Assembly (NCBI GenBank): GCA_038373865.1
Contig: JAXGGA010003445.1
Coordinates: 38,439 to 102,438 of the forward strand
Length of the DNA: 64,000 nt
From: Uloborus plumipes
Taxonomy: Eukaryota > Arthropoda > Arachnida > Araneae > Uloboridae
Reading direction: 5' to 3'
How positions within the stretch are numbered: the first letter of the stretch is position 1; each line of letters opens with the position of its first letter. Below the pieces are notes generated by a model that was given only the letters and a program-made list of their open reading frames with translations, was not told where the DNA came from and did not search any database. The position numbers and the translations under genes are program-made. Shown one piece after another: positions 12,036 through 23,299 of the stretch.

Positions 12036-13190
12036 CCTTTAGTGAACCGTCTGAAAAAAACTTATCTCCCTTTCCACAAATTCTTTCCGGAAAATATTCC
12101 TACAGAAACATCCATTTCCTTGCATTTGCATCAACATCATTAGTGTTCTTTTGAGTCCGAGGCCTAATAAGCACCATTTCTAAAGAGTACTTTTAAAAAA
12201 CTTCTTTCACTTTCTGTTCTTAAACGCAGAAAATGTCCTATTATCTGACACGATCTATTGATCCAAAGGAAGAAATGTTTACTTTTCGTTATCGCATTTG
12301 GACCAAGACTGGGTGAAACTCCGGCGGGCTTCAAATGATGGCTCAAGACTCCTCCCCAAAAAGCACTATAAGTCAAGATAAACAGTTTTTTATGTATTTT
12401 TCTTGTTTGCATCCAGGGGATGAGAAACAGAGTACATGAGATCGATATGGTGAAAGCCGATGACAGTGAAGAACACTTTTTAGTCTCTTTTCAATCATTC
12501 TATTAACCAATAACTTTCTACGAATACTTTCTCTTGTGCACGAATTTTAATGGATCTAGTAATGTGTTGTGTTTCAGTTGAAATTGAGCCACAAAGGACT
12601 TGGCTTAGAGATCAGTTTCAGTTTCCAATAAATTCAACGAAAATTCAGTTGTAGTTTTATCCCTTTTCGCTAGGAGTCATGTAGTAAATAGGACCGATAG
12701 CGGAACCTTTTGAGAATAATATCTTCGTTTGCCCGACGGACTCATAATAAGAACACTCGTGCGTCCACTATGTGAATGGTTAATAAGCTTTATATGAATT
12801 AATTGAGCAGTTTATTTAATTATTTTAATCGCAGTGTTTTGATAATTCGCCGTCATTGGTTTTCTTATTCAGTTTAAAGGTTAAAATCTTGCAAGAATCA
12901 TACATTTTTTAGATTCTCTGGCAGTCATTTAAGTAATACTTTCGTTACGACTGTGCTTCGAAGACGTTTTGCTAATTATCTTTAGTTTTGCTTTTGTATT
13001 TTTATGAAGTATTAAAGAAACAACCAAAATAGTATCTTTAAGAAATCATTTTTCATGCAAAAATAAAAGTTATCTTTTCTGGTTTTAATGTTATAGAAAA
13101 ACTGGCTTTAAACCCAACAATTAGTTTATGTAATATGTTCTTTTAAATTAGGATCAAAATTAGCCCGGAGAAAATAGGTCAGCCAAAAGC
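12036..13190. other. Unrecognised AT-rich DNA
   Basis: No gene, repeat or RNA could be supported here. The ORF at 12164-12412 (minus) looks random. Confidence 0.45.
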
Positions 13191-13194
13191 GACA

Positions 13195-13266
13195 AAATAG
13201 CAGGATTGAAACTGCGATCTTCACTTTTCTAACACAACGCGTTATTCAACCACGCCACTGCATCTT
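13195..13266 (-). repeat. Degenerate tRNA-like / SINE head relic
   Basis: On the minus strand the sequence reads like a tRNA: GGCGTGGTTGAATAACGCG (box-A-like) followed after about 30 bp by GCAGTTTCAATCCTGC (box-B-like, a paired T-arm). Several positions do not fit a working tRNA and no CCA-side acceptor pairing was found. I read it as an old tRNA-derived retroposon head; a decayed tRNA gene is the alternative. Confidence 0.4.
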
Positions 13267-14636
13267 TGTTTTTGGATGCTTATTCACTGAAGTAATGTGT
13301 GACAAAAAACAGAAAAAAGTTTTTCGACCAAAAAAAAAAAAAAAATAGACAATGGGTCTAGTTTTCGCCAATAGCCGTTCCCATTAGCTTTAAAATAAGA
13401 GTTGACTTATTGAGTCTGATAAAGAAATAAAAAAGTTTTGGCGTGGTATAGAAAACAGACAAGAGAAATAATACATAAGATTTATTATGTGCCTTATCTT
13501 ACTTACCTAAAAATAAATTGAAAAGAGTTGCAAAATATATTGATTTTTTTTCTATTTTTTCTCTCTGAAAATGTTTTCTCAAAATTAATTAATCAGATAT
13601 CTAATGTTTTTCATCAACTAACCCATATCAGTGCAGATGTGTTGCACATTATCTTTAGATACCTAGTAGTCAGTCATCAAGTCGTAGTTCTCAGTTCTGA
13701 GTCTGCAAAGAGAATGTAAACATACCACAAACGATAAAATCTGGCATGAAGGGTTAATTAATGTGTGCATGATATCTTCAAAGTCTGCGTGATAAGGGAA
13801 GGTAGCACACTGTCGTCGAAAACTGAATAATGTGTAGGGGAAAATTTTTACAAGCAAAAGCAGTGTGAGGGAATTCAATTCCACGGAAACAGAGGTATCA
13901 GTTGTTCAAAAAAGACCTTGAAATATGCTAAATTTTTATTTTATTTAACGAACTTATCAAACAACGTGGTCTTTACTACCATATAATGCAGTTACATTTT
14001 GGAGATTTCCGGAAAAAGTATTGAAATAACAGTATTTTCTCCGTAACGTACGTACCTCGTTATATACGTCCGTTACGGAGAAGAAATACCCTCACATAAA
14101 TGCTGTTGCTGGAAAACTTCAGAATTGATATGTAGAGCTAGAAACCATGTCCTTCATGCAACGAAACAAGGACCTAACATATTTGGAGCCGCTGCAGGAT
14201 TTTTTGTGCAACAATCGATGTTTCTTTTTCCTTTTTTTTTTTTTTTTTTCAAATTGGATTTGCCCCGAAATGTTGTTCAATTTTTAAATAAGATATTACA
14301 GATGTTCATGCTGCGTGCTGCTTGATCATGACAGCTCAGATTGGTCTCCTTCTGACTTCTATCTTTTGCTCCATGAACATGTGTCTCGGAGCTCAAAAAG
14401 TTGACTCGAATCATCATAGAGAATTGACAGTCCTGGCGGCTGCGCTATATATCCAGAGATGGGAATTTGGCTCCTCGCTACGACTTCAGTCATTACTGAG
14501 AGTATGGAAAGAAGTACGTGGAGGATACTTCCAAGTATTTCAAATAAAGCATCTTTCATTTTCACTTTGGTTTTAGTACTTCTATTCCTGTCATGAATAC
14601 ACCTAACGTATTGCAATAATTCTCATAAAAAAACAT
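13267..14636. other. AT-rich DNA with one small hairpin
   Basis: A short palindrome at 14033-14089 has a perfect 11-bp core stem (TTCTCCGTAAC at 14037 and its complement at 14072), with partial pairing outside it. The remainder has no supportable gene. Confidence 0.5.
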
Positions 14637-14637
14637 A

Positions 14638-15855
14638 CACTGAAGTGACAAAAGTCATGGGATACCTCTTAATATCGTGTCGGCCCTCCTTTTGCCCGGC
14701 GAAGTGCAACAACTCGACGTGGCATGGACTCAACAAGTCGTTGGAAGTCTTCTGCAGGAATATTGAGCCATGCTGTCTCGATAGACGTCCATAATTGTGA
14801 AAGCGTTGATGGGGCAGGATTTTGGGCACGAACAGACCTCTCGATGGTGTCCCATAAATACTCAATGGGATTCATGTCGGGCGATCTAGGTGGCCAAATC
14901 ATTCGTTGGAATTGTCCAGAATTTTCTTCAAACCAATTGCGAACAGTTGTGGCCCGGTGACATTGCGCATTGTCATCCATAAAAATCCCATCGTTGTTTG
15001 GGTACATGAAGTCCATGAATGGCTGCAAGTGATCTCCAAGTAGCTGCACATAAGCATTTCCAGTCAATGTTCGGTCCAGTCGCACTAGAGGACCAAGTCC
15101 ATGCCATGAAAAAACAGCCCACACCATTACGGAGCCACCACCAGCTTGAACAGTGCCTTGCTGACAGTTTGGGTCCATGGCTTCGTGGGGTCTGCGCCAC
15201 ACTCGAACCCTACCATCGGCTCTTACCAGCTGAAATCGTGACTCATCGGACCAGGCCACGGTTTTCCATTCATCTAGGGACCAACCGATATGCTCACGTG
15301 CCCACGAGAGTCGCTGCAAGCGATGTCGTTCTGTCAGTAAAGGCACTCGAGTCGGTCTTCTGCTGGAATAGCCCAAGAAATCCAAATTTCTCCGCACAGT
15401 TCTAGCAGACACGTCCATTGTACGTCCCACATTGATTTCTACGGTGATTTGACGCAGTGTTGCTTGTCTGTTAGAATTTACGACTCTTTGCAGACGTCGC
15501 CGGTCTCGATCTTTAAGTGCAGGCGGTCGACCACTGCGCTGTCCATGGTGGGATGTTATGCCTGAAATTTCATACTCTCGGCACACTCTTGACACAGTGG
15601 ATCTGGGAATGTTGAATTCTCTAACGATTTCCGAAATGGCATGACCCATGCGTCTAGCTCCAACTAACATTCCGCGTTCAAAGTCTGTTAATTCACGTCG
15701 TGCGGTCATCATCACGTTAAAACCTCTTCACATGAATAACTTGAACAGAAATGAAAGCTCTGTAAAAGCACTGCGCATTTATACCTGTTCTATGCGATGC
15801 TACTGCCGTCTGAAAATTTGCATCTTGCTATCCCATGACTGTTGTCACTTCAGTG
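14638..15855 (-). mobile_element. DD36E Tc1/mariner transposon, copy 2, full length, inverted relative to copy 1
   Basis: Flanked by TA (14636-14637 and 15856-15857) and 1218 bp long, exactly like copy 1. The terminal repeat on the transposase-start side carries a mismatch: GACTGTTGTC at 15838-15847, where copy 1 has GACTTTTGTC. Only a handful of other differences exist, which points to recent transposition from a common source. Confidence 0.97.
14669..15715 (-). CDS. Tc1-like DD36E transposase, full-length reading frame with two unusual residues
   Basis: This is the same 348-aa DDE transposase as at 2143-3189, with two helix-turn-helix units, GRPP and catalytic D157, D248 and E285. Three residues differ between copies. 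Residue 229 is H here. Residue 251 is Q instead of P, inside the second catalytic block (DDNAQCH). Residue 286 is Y instead of H, next to the catalytic glutamate (IEYLWD). Both P251 and H286 are strongly favoured in Tc1-like proteins, so this copy may be weaker or inactive although the frame is open. The identical length and lack of stops indicate recent insertion. Confidence 0.95.
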   Translation of the reverse strand: MMMTARRELTDFERGMLVGARRMGHAISEIVREFNIPRSTVSRVCREYEISGITSHHGQRSGRPPALKDRDRRRLQRVVNSNRQATLRQITVEINVGRTMDVSARTVRRNLDFLGYSSRRPTRVPLLTERHRLQRLSWAREHIGWSLDEWKTVAWSDESRFQLVRADGRVRVWRRPHEAMDPNCQQGTVQAGGGSVMVWAVFSWHGLGPLVRLDRTLTGNAYVQLLGDHLQPFMDFMYPNNDGIFMDDNAQCHRATTVRNWFEENSGQFQRMIWPPRSPDMNPIEYLWDTIERSVRAQNPAPSTLSQLWTSIETAWLNIPAEDFQRLVESMPRRVVALRRAKGGPTRY

Positions 15856-15857
15856 TA

Positions 15858-16380
15858 TTTTTAAAGACAAATATGTTTCAAGTTCAAAAAACTTTCAGAA
15901 AGTGCGATTGTGGAATTTTAACTTTAAATAACATTACTTATCACTTAAAATTCTCAACTTTTTTAGAGTAATATGCTTTGCATCAGAAAGATATAATTAT
16001 TATAAGTCGAGTAGATATGGAAACATTTTTGAATGTTTCCGAAGAAGAGCAAAAATTCAAAAATGTGCTTGCAAAAATTGCACTCGAAACCTGTGGAAGA
16101 GAGCTTTGGGAGAAGAAAAAGAAGGTTAATATTATGCGGGAAACCTTAGTGTAAATCTTTACTATTTATTTTGCTCCCGCGTCTGTTTTTCTATTGATCT
16201 GTCGTAGGCATATAATGTTTGAACTAAAATATTGCGTTTTTACTCAAGATTTCAAGCAAGCACTTTTCTTTTCTTTTTCTTTTTTTAAGTTTCATACTGC
16301 AACTGATAAGAAGTTTGTATTTCTACTGAGAAACATCAGTCTTGATTAATAAAAGTAGAGTAAGAAATTCCTTGAAAATG
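15858..16380. other. AT-rich, no feature recognised
   Basis: Short AT-rich segment between the DD36E transposon and the pogo-like element; nothing supportable. Confidence 0.45.
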
Positions 16381-16493
16381 CAGTGAGCTCCCTATTATCC
16401 GCGGAATAGGGTGGCACAATAACCGAAGATAACCAAAGTAAAAAGGATACTAGTGTATGTAATAGCTAAAAAACATAAATGACGCAACACATA

Positions 16494-16658
16494 CACTGCA
16501 AAAAACGTATGTCGTTTTTGCAGTATAATACAGCTCATTTTATAGTTTTAATCTGTAAAGTTGCTAATTTAACAGTTTATTACTGTGCATTTTACAGTTT
16601 TAAACTGAAACCTCTGATTTTAGTATTATACTGTAAAAACAAGTCTATTTTTGCAGTG
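16494..16658. mobile_element. CACTGCAAAAA-family MITE, TA target
   Basis: 165 bp, flanked by TA (16492-16493 and 16659-16660), with ends CACTGCAAAAA / TTTTTGCAGTG. The interior holds repeated TACTGTAAA-type words in both orientations. Relatives are at 33914-35482 and 61766-61887. The size and ends fit a non-autonomous Tc1/mariner derivative. Confidence 0.85.
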
Positions 16659-16667
16659 TACATTTAA

Positions 16668-17182
16668 CCCATTAATGCCTGACATTTTTTTTATCAAAGA
16701 TATTTTGTATACTGGTTACAACCAGTGTTTAATGAACAGGAAAAATAGTAAGAAAAATATTACGTAAAAAATAAATATTTTATTAAGGAAAGAAGAATCG
16801 TCCCTTAAAAGTTACGATAGACCCCAGAGGGTACATACTTTAGTTACTAAAATAATTTTCTGCCTACGATATAATATTTAAGAAGACATTTTATAAGAAG
16901 AAATAAAATCAGCAATTAACATAAGCTGGGAAGCTGGGAATAACTTTGAAAACTTAGCTTTTTTTTCTTCGGATTGTGAACGATGTAATTGTTGATAAAG
17001 ATCATATTAAAACTGCTACAGAACACACTTTACAATGGTTATGTGCTGCAATCTGTTAATAACGTATTGAAACAATACCAAGGTACTAATTTATCACTAT
17101 TATTTGGTTGAAATATTCATTTTGGGGAAATTCAGACCCTTTTTTGGACCGTCCCTAAAAAGGGACGCTAGGCATTAATGGG
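16668..17182. mobile_element. piggyBac-like MITE, copy 1
   Basis: 515 bp between TTAA duplications (16664-16667 and 17183-17186). The termini are CCCATTAATGCC on both strands; the CCC start and TTAA target are piggyBac hallmarks. The right subterminal region has the palindrome CGTCCCTAAAAAGGGACG. It inserted 5 bp beyond the preceding MITE. Confidence 0.92.
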
Positions 17183-17348
17183 TTAAATTATAGCTAAAAA
17201 TGATAACATTGAATGTTAAACAACATCTTTAAAAGCAAAAAACCACCAATCATGCACTCACTTTTTTCTGCTTGCAATAAATCATCACCTGAATAAAAGA
17301 ATTCAAAGACCAGCGGATATCCGAACTGCGGATAATTGGATTTTACCG

Positions 17349-18123
17349 CCTTTTACAATTAAAAGCATTTAAGTGATTATAGAGCAGTAAAACCGAGATA
17401 TATTGAAATCAATTTAAAACCTTATTTTACTTTTATTGCTTCAAACGCGGACTATGTTTTACTTCTTAGATTTAACCTCTTTCATTTTTCATCACTAATT
17501 TGATTCACAAAATTTAATCAAAAAAGCTGGACACCCCATGCTGCAGTTAAGCAATATGCAGTTAAGTTGCTGATATAGTTCTAAATTTTCTCTTTGCTTG
17601 CAGGTAAAATTTTACTAACCTTTGCTGGTTTTATTTAAACTAGTGCAAAAAAAGACGTTAAAAGAAATAACTTGGACAAAATTATTAAAACAATTTTTGT
17701 GAAAGAAGAATCATTAAAAAAAAACATTAAGAATATCTCTATCGGTACCAGAATACTTCTTAAAATGCCTAATTCGTTTGTCATGCTAAGGAACAAGAAA
17801 ATATAGATAGTTAGGTCAAAGAAAAACAGTCAACAAAACTAAAACCAACTAAAGAACGGATAATTCCACGCACTTCCACGCTTCCAAGCTGTATTCCAAA
17901 TATAAAATTGTAAGATTTATCCTTGTATTTCTCTTAAACAATGTGCTTTTGGGTTTTAAAACGTTTCTTCGCATGATTGGAGGTTTAAAAATAGAAAATC
18001 CTTAAGACCTCAGGTTTATTTTATCAATAAGCTAGTTGAAACTCCTAAAGTAAACACATACCATTTTGAAGAAGATGGTTTTGCTTTGATGAAGTTACTT
18101 AAGGTAGGTGCTTGTTTTTTTTA
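17349..18123. other. AT-rich, no feature recognised
   Basis: Spacer between two piggyBac-like MITEs with no supportable gene or repeat. Confidence 0.45.
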
Positions 18124-18127
18124 TTAA

Positions 18128-18638
18128 CACATTAATGCCTGGCATTTTTTTCCAAAGACATTTTGTATACTAGTTGCAAACAGTATTTAATGGACTGGAA
18201 AAATAATTTAAAAAAAAAACATAAAAAATAATTGTTTTATTATGGAAAGAAAAATCGTCCTTTAAAAGTTACGATAGACTCCAGAGGGTATATACTTTTT
18301 TTACTAAAATTTTTTTCTGCCTACGATATAATATTTAAAAAGACCTTTTATAAGAAGAAATAAAATCAGCAATTAACATAAACTGGGAAGCTGGGAATAA
18401 CTTTGAAAACTTAGCTTTTTTTCTTGAGATTGTGAACAATGTCATTTTTTATAAAGATTATATTAAGACTGCTACAGAACACGCTTTACAATGGTTATGC
18501 GCTGCAATGTCTTAATAACAAATTGAAAATATACCAAGGTACAAATTGAACATTATTATTTGGTTGAAATGTTCATTTTGGGGAAATTCAGACCCTTTTT
18601 CGGACCGTCCCTAAAAGGGGAAGCTAGGCATTAATGGG
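18128..18638. mobile_element. piggyBac-like MITE, copy 2
   Basis: 511 bp between TTAA (18124-18127 and 18639-18642), in the same orientation as copy 1 and closely similar along its length. The left end has CACATTAATGCC (C to A in the CCC). The right palindrome is damaged (CTAAAAGGGGAAGC). Confidence 0.9.
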
Positions 18639-18642
18639 TTAA

Positions 18643-19546
18643 CTTCAGTTGTTTTTGCTATTCAATTTATTAGAAGGATCGTCTATCTACTGCTCCTAAT
18701 GCAGTCAAGTGTTACGTAGGAATGTCTAATTGAAATTTATTAAATTTCAGCCTTTTATTTTTTATTTTGAAATTGTATTTGAAATGTGTGTTGTATTTTC
18801 AATTTATTCGGCTCAAGATCTGCTTTTGTTTAAGTTTTTTGTGTGATTTTTATAAACATGTAAAAGCATTAATTCTTTAAAACTTACTAGCATAAACACC
18901 AAAAATAGGTAACAGTCACGATTTTTTTAAATAAAATATTTGAAATTATCTGAAAGCGAAACAATGTATTCTTCTATAATTTTAAAGAAGCAATAACAAA
19001 AACAAAAGGTTAATTGCTAATATTAAGTTGTAATTTGAATTGATTTGCAGGTATTTAAAGAAAATGACGTGTTTTGAATATATCAACTTATTCGCGCATA
19101 TCGTCACTAATGTGTAACGATAAGATATCTTACCCGAGAAATAACAATATAACATTAAAATATTCTACTGTTGTTTTGAGGCTACGGTATATGTAACAGA
19201 AAAAAAAATGGTCTGAAATCCAATGCTGCGCTACCTACGCACTATGCCAGAAACTGACAAATGCGAAACCGGTTGAATTTTCTACGCAAAGGCAATTTTA
19301 CACAATTTTAGTTTTTAAGAAAGGTTCAAAGCTGTTTTTTAAAGTTCCGGCCTGCTGTTAAATTCTATAAAAACAAACTTTCTAAGGTAGAAATGGAAAA
19401 TGTCAGAAAAATAGGGATGCATACTGTTTTGATTTGTAACATTTACAGTGTTTGTCATTTTGAATTAAAAAAAAAACAGTTCTCAAATTTAATTGTATTT
19501 TCCCTCAAATTTGATTTTTTTTTAAATTTCAATTTAAAATTTAAAG
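18643..19546. other. AT-rich, no feature recognised
   Basis: No supportable gene, RNA or repeat seen. Confidence 0.45.
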
Positions 19547-22500
19547 CATATGGGTCATTCCACGTCAAGTGATCCAAAATCTGAGAAAAATTTTAACTTA
19601 CATTTTTGTATTTCTTTCACATTTGGCTCATCAATTGTACCATTTGAGGTAATCAAAAGTCTCAATTTTTGGATTTTTATCTCTATTATTTTTTCATTTA
19701 TGAGACTTTGAACTTTGGAAAAACCCTCGTTTTTCCATGGATAAGGGTACATATAAGGGACCATAACTCGGCACCAAAAATAGATAGAAGGATTTGGTAA
19801 ATAGCATTTTAAAGTACGTTAGTTGCCGCTTAATCGGATATGCAACATGACTAATTTGATAAAAATTTTCTTTTTCAAAAAATGAAATTTAAATTTCAAA
19901 TTTAAATTTCTCAAAAAACATATAATGAATTTTTTTGAAAAAATTCTCAAAAATTCTTGTGTATTTCATCTATGTTTGTACAAATTTTTAGATTGGGATC
20001 TCAATGGGATCATATTTTTTTGAATTTTTGAATAAAACTGTATAGGAAAAAAATGATATTTTTTAGATTATATTTATTTAAATACTAAGTTCTCTTGCTC
20101 GTGATGGTCTAAAAAGTAGTAAACAAACATGAATATGCTTAAAGTGAGCTGGCATGAGCTTATAGATTTCTCAGGTTCACCCCCCTACTCCTTTCTTCCC
20201 CGCACAACCACTCTTTTTTAATTCAAAACTGTTCAAAATGTTAAAAAAAAAGCAAAAACTCTTTGATACAAAATGAATAGTAAACTTATTTAAAGTGGGG
20301 AAATGGGTTTCCTTATAACTAGACGAAGTATCCCCCTCCCCACCCAAATATACCATTCACACTATACTAATATGACGTCTAACCAGGGGATTGAGTTGAG
20401 GATTATTTTCACCCTAGGTATATATCTAGTTTTTCAGACGAAGTGTTTCTTTTCGATCCGAACTTCAAAGTGTACTTCCATTCAATATCTGAAATTTAAC
20501 TTTATGATTCATTTCATCTTCTACCTCAGCACCAATCTTCAATTTTGAAGGGAGGAAATAAATGGGTCGCCCCAATATCATAGCAAACAGCAAAATAACA
20601 CTGTTTCGCCTTGTTCTCATCGTTTTTTCTATTCTTTTCGCACAAAACTGAAAATAAATCAAAATATCAGATCATATGTCTGTGTCCCCATAACTATCTT
20701 TCCACAGTATCTAGTGCGCAGCTGTTATTTAATTTTTTTAATCGTTTGTGTTCTTTTTCATTTTGTTGTAAAGGAAAGTAATTCAGCAAGATATATCTAT
20801 ATATATATACAGGGTGTCCACTCCAATCGTGGACCAATAGCTAATTTCTAAACCGTTAGAGATAAGCATATAGTTTATTTAGGAAAAAATCTCCAAATTA
20901 CGAAAGGAATTTTGGGTCTATTCAATGTTTTTCAAAAAATCAAATTTTGAAAGAGTTACGAAATTTAAATTTTTATACAGCCCCCCAGTCCTATTAGTCA
21001 TATTTAGTAAAAAATTCTTGACACTGTAACGTTTAAAACTAAAAAAAAATCACTCTTCTACCACAAAAATTGACCGAGTTATGACGTTTTGAAAAATCAA
21101 GATTTTGAATGATTTCGCATACGGTCCCTTAAGCGATCTCTCGATGACGTCATGAAATAATGCAAAATCTTGATTTTTCAAAACGTCATAACTCGGTCAA
21201 TTTTTGTGGTAGAAGAGTGATTTTTTTTTAGTTTTAAACGTTACAGTGTCAAGAATTTTTTACTAAATATGATTGATAGGACTGGGGGGCTGTATAAAAA
21301 TTTAAATTTCGTAACTCTTTCAAAATTTGATTTTTTGAAAAACATTGAATAGACCCAAAATTCCTTTCGTAATTTGGAGATTTTTTCCTAAATAAACTAT
21401 ATGCTTATCTCTAACGGTTTAGAAATTAGCTATTTGTCCACGATTGGAGTGGACACCCTGTATATTAAACAAACACTGCTTTTTTGAGCACAACCTCACA
21501 TGTTATTTAACTTTTTTACAGATTGCTCCCCCCCCCCTTACCCTACCTTTCCACTCCAAACTTTTAGTTTTTTTATCATTCCGCCTAGACCCATTTCAAA
21601 GCCTTAGTCTCTACTGATGTCTGGTAGTGTTTCAGTTTATTCTGTTTGTTACTCTTTCCTATTAACTCATGAGCTTTGTCCAATAAGAGAAAGGAAAGGC
21701 AGTGATGGGGACTGACATATAACGTGACACTTTAATTTCTTTTCAGTTTTGTGTAAAAATAATGGGAAAACATTATGAGAACAAGGGGAAACAGTGCTAT
21801 TTTGCTGTTTGCTATGATCTTGGGGCGACCCATTTATTCCCTCCCTTCAAAATTGAAAATTGGTGCTGGGGGAGCGGATGAAATGAACCATAAGTTTAAA
21901 TTCAGATTTTGAATGGAAGTACACTTTGTGAAGTTCGGATTGAAAACGAAACACTTCGTCTGAAAAACAATATATACCTAGGGGGAAATTAATCTTCAAA
22001 TCAATCCCCAGGTGAGACGTCATATTAGTATAGCGTTAATGGTATACTTGGGTGGGGGAAGGGTTGTACTTTGCCTTGTTATAAGGAAGCCCATTTATCA
22101 ACTTTAAACAAATTTACTGTTCATTTTGTATCAAAGATGCTTTTTTTTAGCATTTCAAACAGTTTGGGGGGAAAATGGTTGGGTCAGGAAGGAAGGGAGG
22201 GGGAGCTGACCAATCTACCAGTTAATGCTAGCTCACTTACCTAGAGTAAAAATAATAGTCAATTCAATCCCCAGGTTAGACGTCATAATAGTACAGCGTT
22301 AATGGTATATTTGGGTGGAGGAGGGGGATACTTCGTCTAGTTATAAGGAAACTCATTTACCAACTTTAAAAAAGTTTACTATTCATTTTGTATCAAAGAG
22401 TTTTTTTGAATTAAAAAAGAGTGGTTGTGCGGAGGAGGAAGGGGGGAGGGGGGTGAACCTGACAAATCTATAAGCTCATGCTACCTCACTTTAAACATAT

Positions 22501-23077
22501 TTATGTTTGTTCACTACTTTTTAGACCATCACAAGCAAGAGAACTTAGTATTTAAATAAATATAATCTAAAAAATATCATTTTTTTTCTATACAGTTTTA
22601 TTCAAAAATTCAAAAAAATATGATTCCATTGAGATCCCAATCTAAAAATTTGTACAAACATAGAGGAACTACACAAGAATTTTTGAGAATTTTTTCAAAA
22701 AAATTCATTATATGTTTTTCGAGAAATTTAAATTTGAAATTTAAATTTCATTTTTTGAAAAAGAAAATTTTTATCAAATTAGTCATGTTGCATATCCGAT
22801 TAAGCGGCAACTAACGTACTTTAAAATGCTATTTACCAAATCCTTCTATCTATTTTTGGTGCCGAGTTATAGTCCCTTATATGTACCCTTATCTATGGAA
22901 AAACGAGGGTTTTTCCAAAGTTCAAAGTCTCATAAATGAAAAAATAATAGAGATAAAAATCCAAAAATTGAGACTTTTGATTATCTCAAGGGGTACAATT
23001 GATGAGCCAAATGTGAAAGAAATACAAAAATGTAAGGTAAAAAACGTTGAATCACTTGACATGGAATGACCCGTATG
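19547..23077. mobile_element. Giant imperfect palindrome (foldback element) with GGGTCATTCCA ends
   Basis: The left end GGGTCATTCCACGTCAAGTG (from 19552) is matched in inverse by CACTTGACATGGAATGACCC at the right end (to 23072). The arms pair along most of 19547 to about 20705 and about 21690-23077, with many small differences. Examples are GTTCTCTTGCTCGTGATGG at 20090 versus its complement at 22527, and the GGTCGCCCCAA region at 20564 versus TTGGGGCGACC at 21820. The right arm contains a tandem duplication of about 260 bp (about 21995-22250 and 22260-22500) that the left arm has once. No transposase is seen. The target duplication is unclear (CATAT on the left, GTATG on the right). Confidence 0.8.
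20810..21460. mobile_element. Foldback element nested in the centre of the giant palindrome
   Basis: 651 bp between TA (20808-20809 and 21461-21462). Its arms of about 298 bp (20810-21107 and 21163-21460) are almost perfectly inverted. The spacer is 55 bp and contains TGACGTCA. The ends start CAGGGTGTCCACTCC. The near-perfect arms suggest it is much younger than the surrounding palindrome. Confidence 0.92.
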
Positions 23078-23299
23078 AATACTCTTGATTTTAAGGCATA
23101 CTTTGACCACACATTATTCACCGATATATGAACTGAGCCATTCGGTGATTCGTACGAGGTTACATTCAATTCCTTACCCCCTATTTTAATGGGGCATATA
23201 GCAACTAATCATGTGTCTTTCTTTTTTTCTATCAATTTGTCCAAGCTTTGTTGTGTGAATTTAAGTATCGTAGTATAATATATATTTCTTGAGTAGCAA
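23078..23299. other. Short unannotated spacer
   Basis: AT-rich spacer before the Helitron; nothing supportable. Confidence 0.4.

Larger units (their letters stand above)
16381..17348. mobile_element. Pogo/Tigger-like short element carrying two nested MITEs
   Basis: The left end reads CAGTGAGCTCCCTATTATCC and continues into a second CCGAAGATAACC motif. The right end, on the reverse strand, reads AATCCAATTATCCGC with a further CGGATATCCG inside it. These TTATCCGC-containing ends resemble Tigger/pogo-type termini known in animals. The flanking TA is not preserved. Inside are the MITE at 16494-16658 and the piggyBac-like MITE at 16668-17182, so little of the original interior remains. Confidence 0.5.

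Noticed and set aside
19555..23069. Mirror ORFs at 19555-19764 (minus) and 22881-23069 (plus)
   Set aside because: They are the same sequence on the two arms of the palindrome and lack protein-like features.
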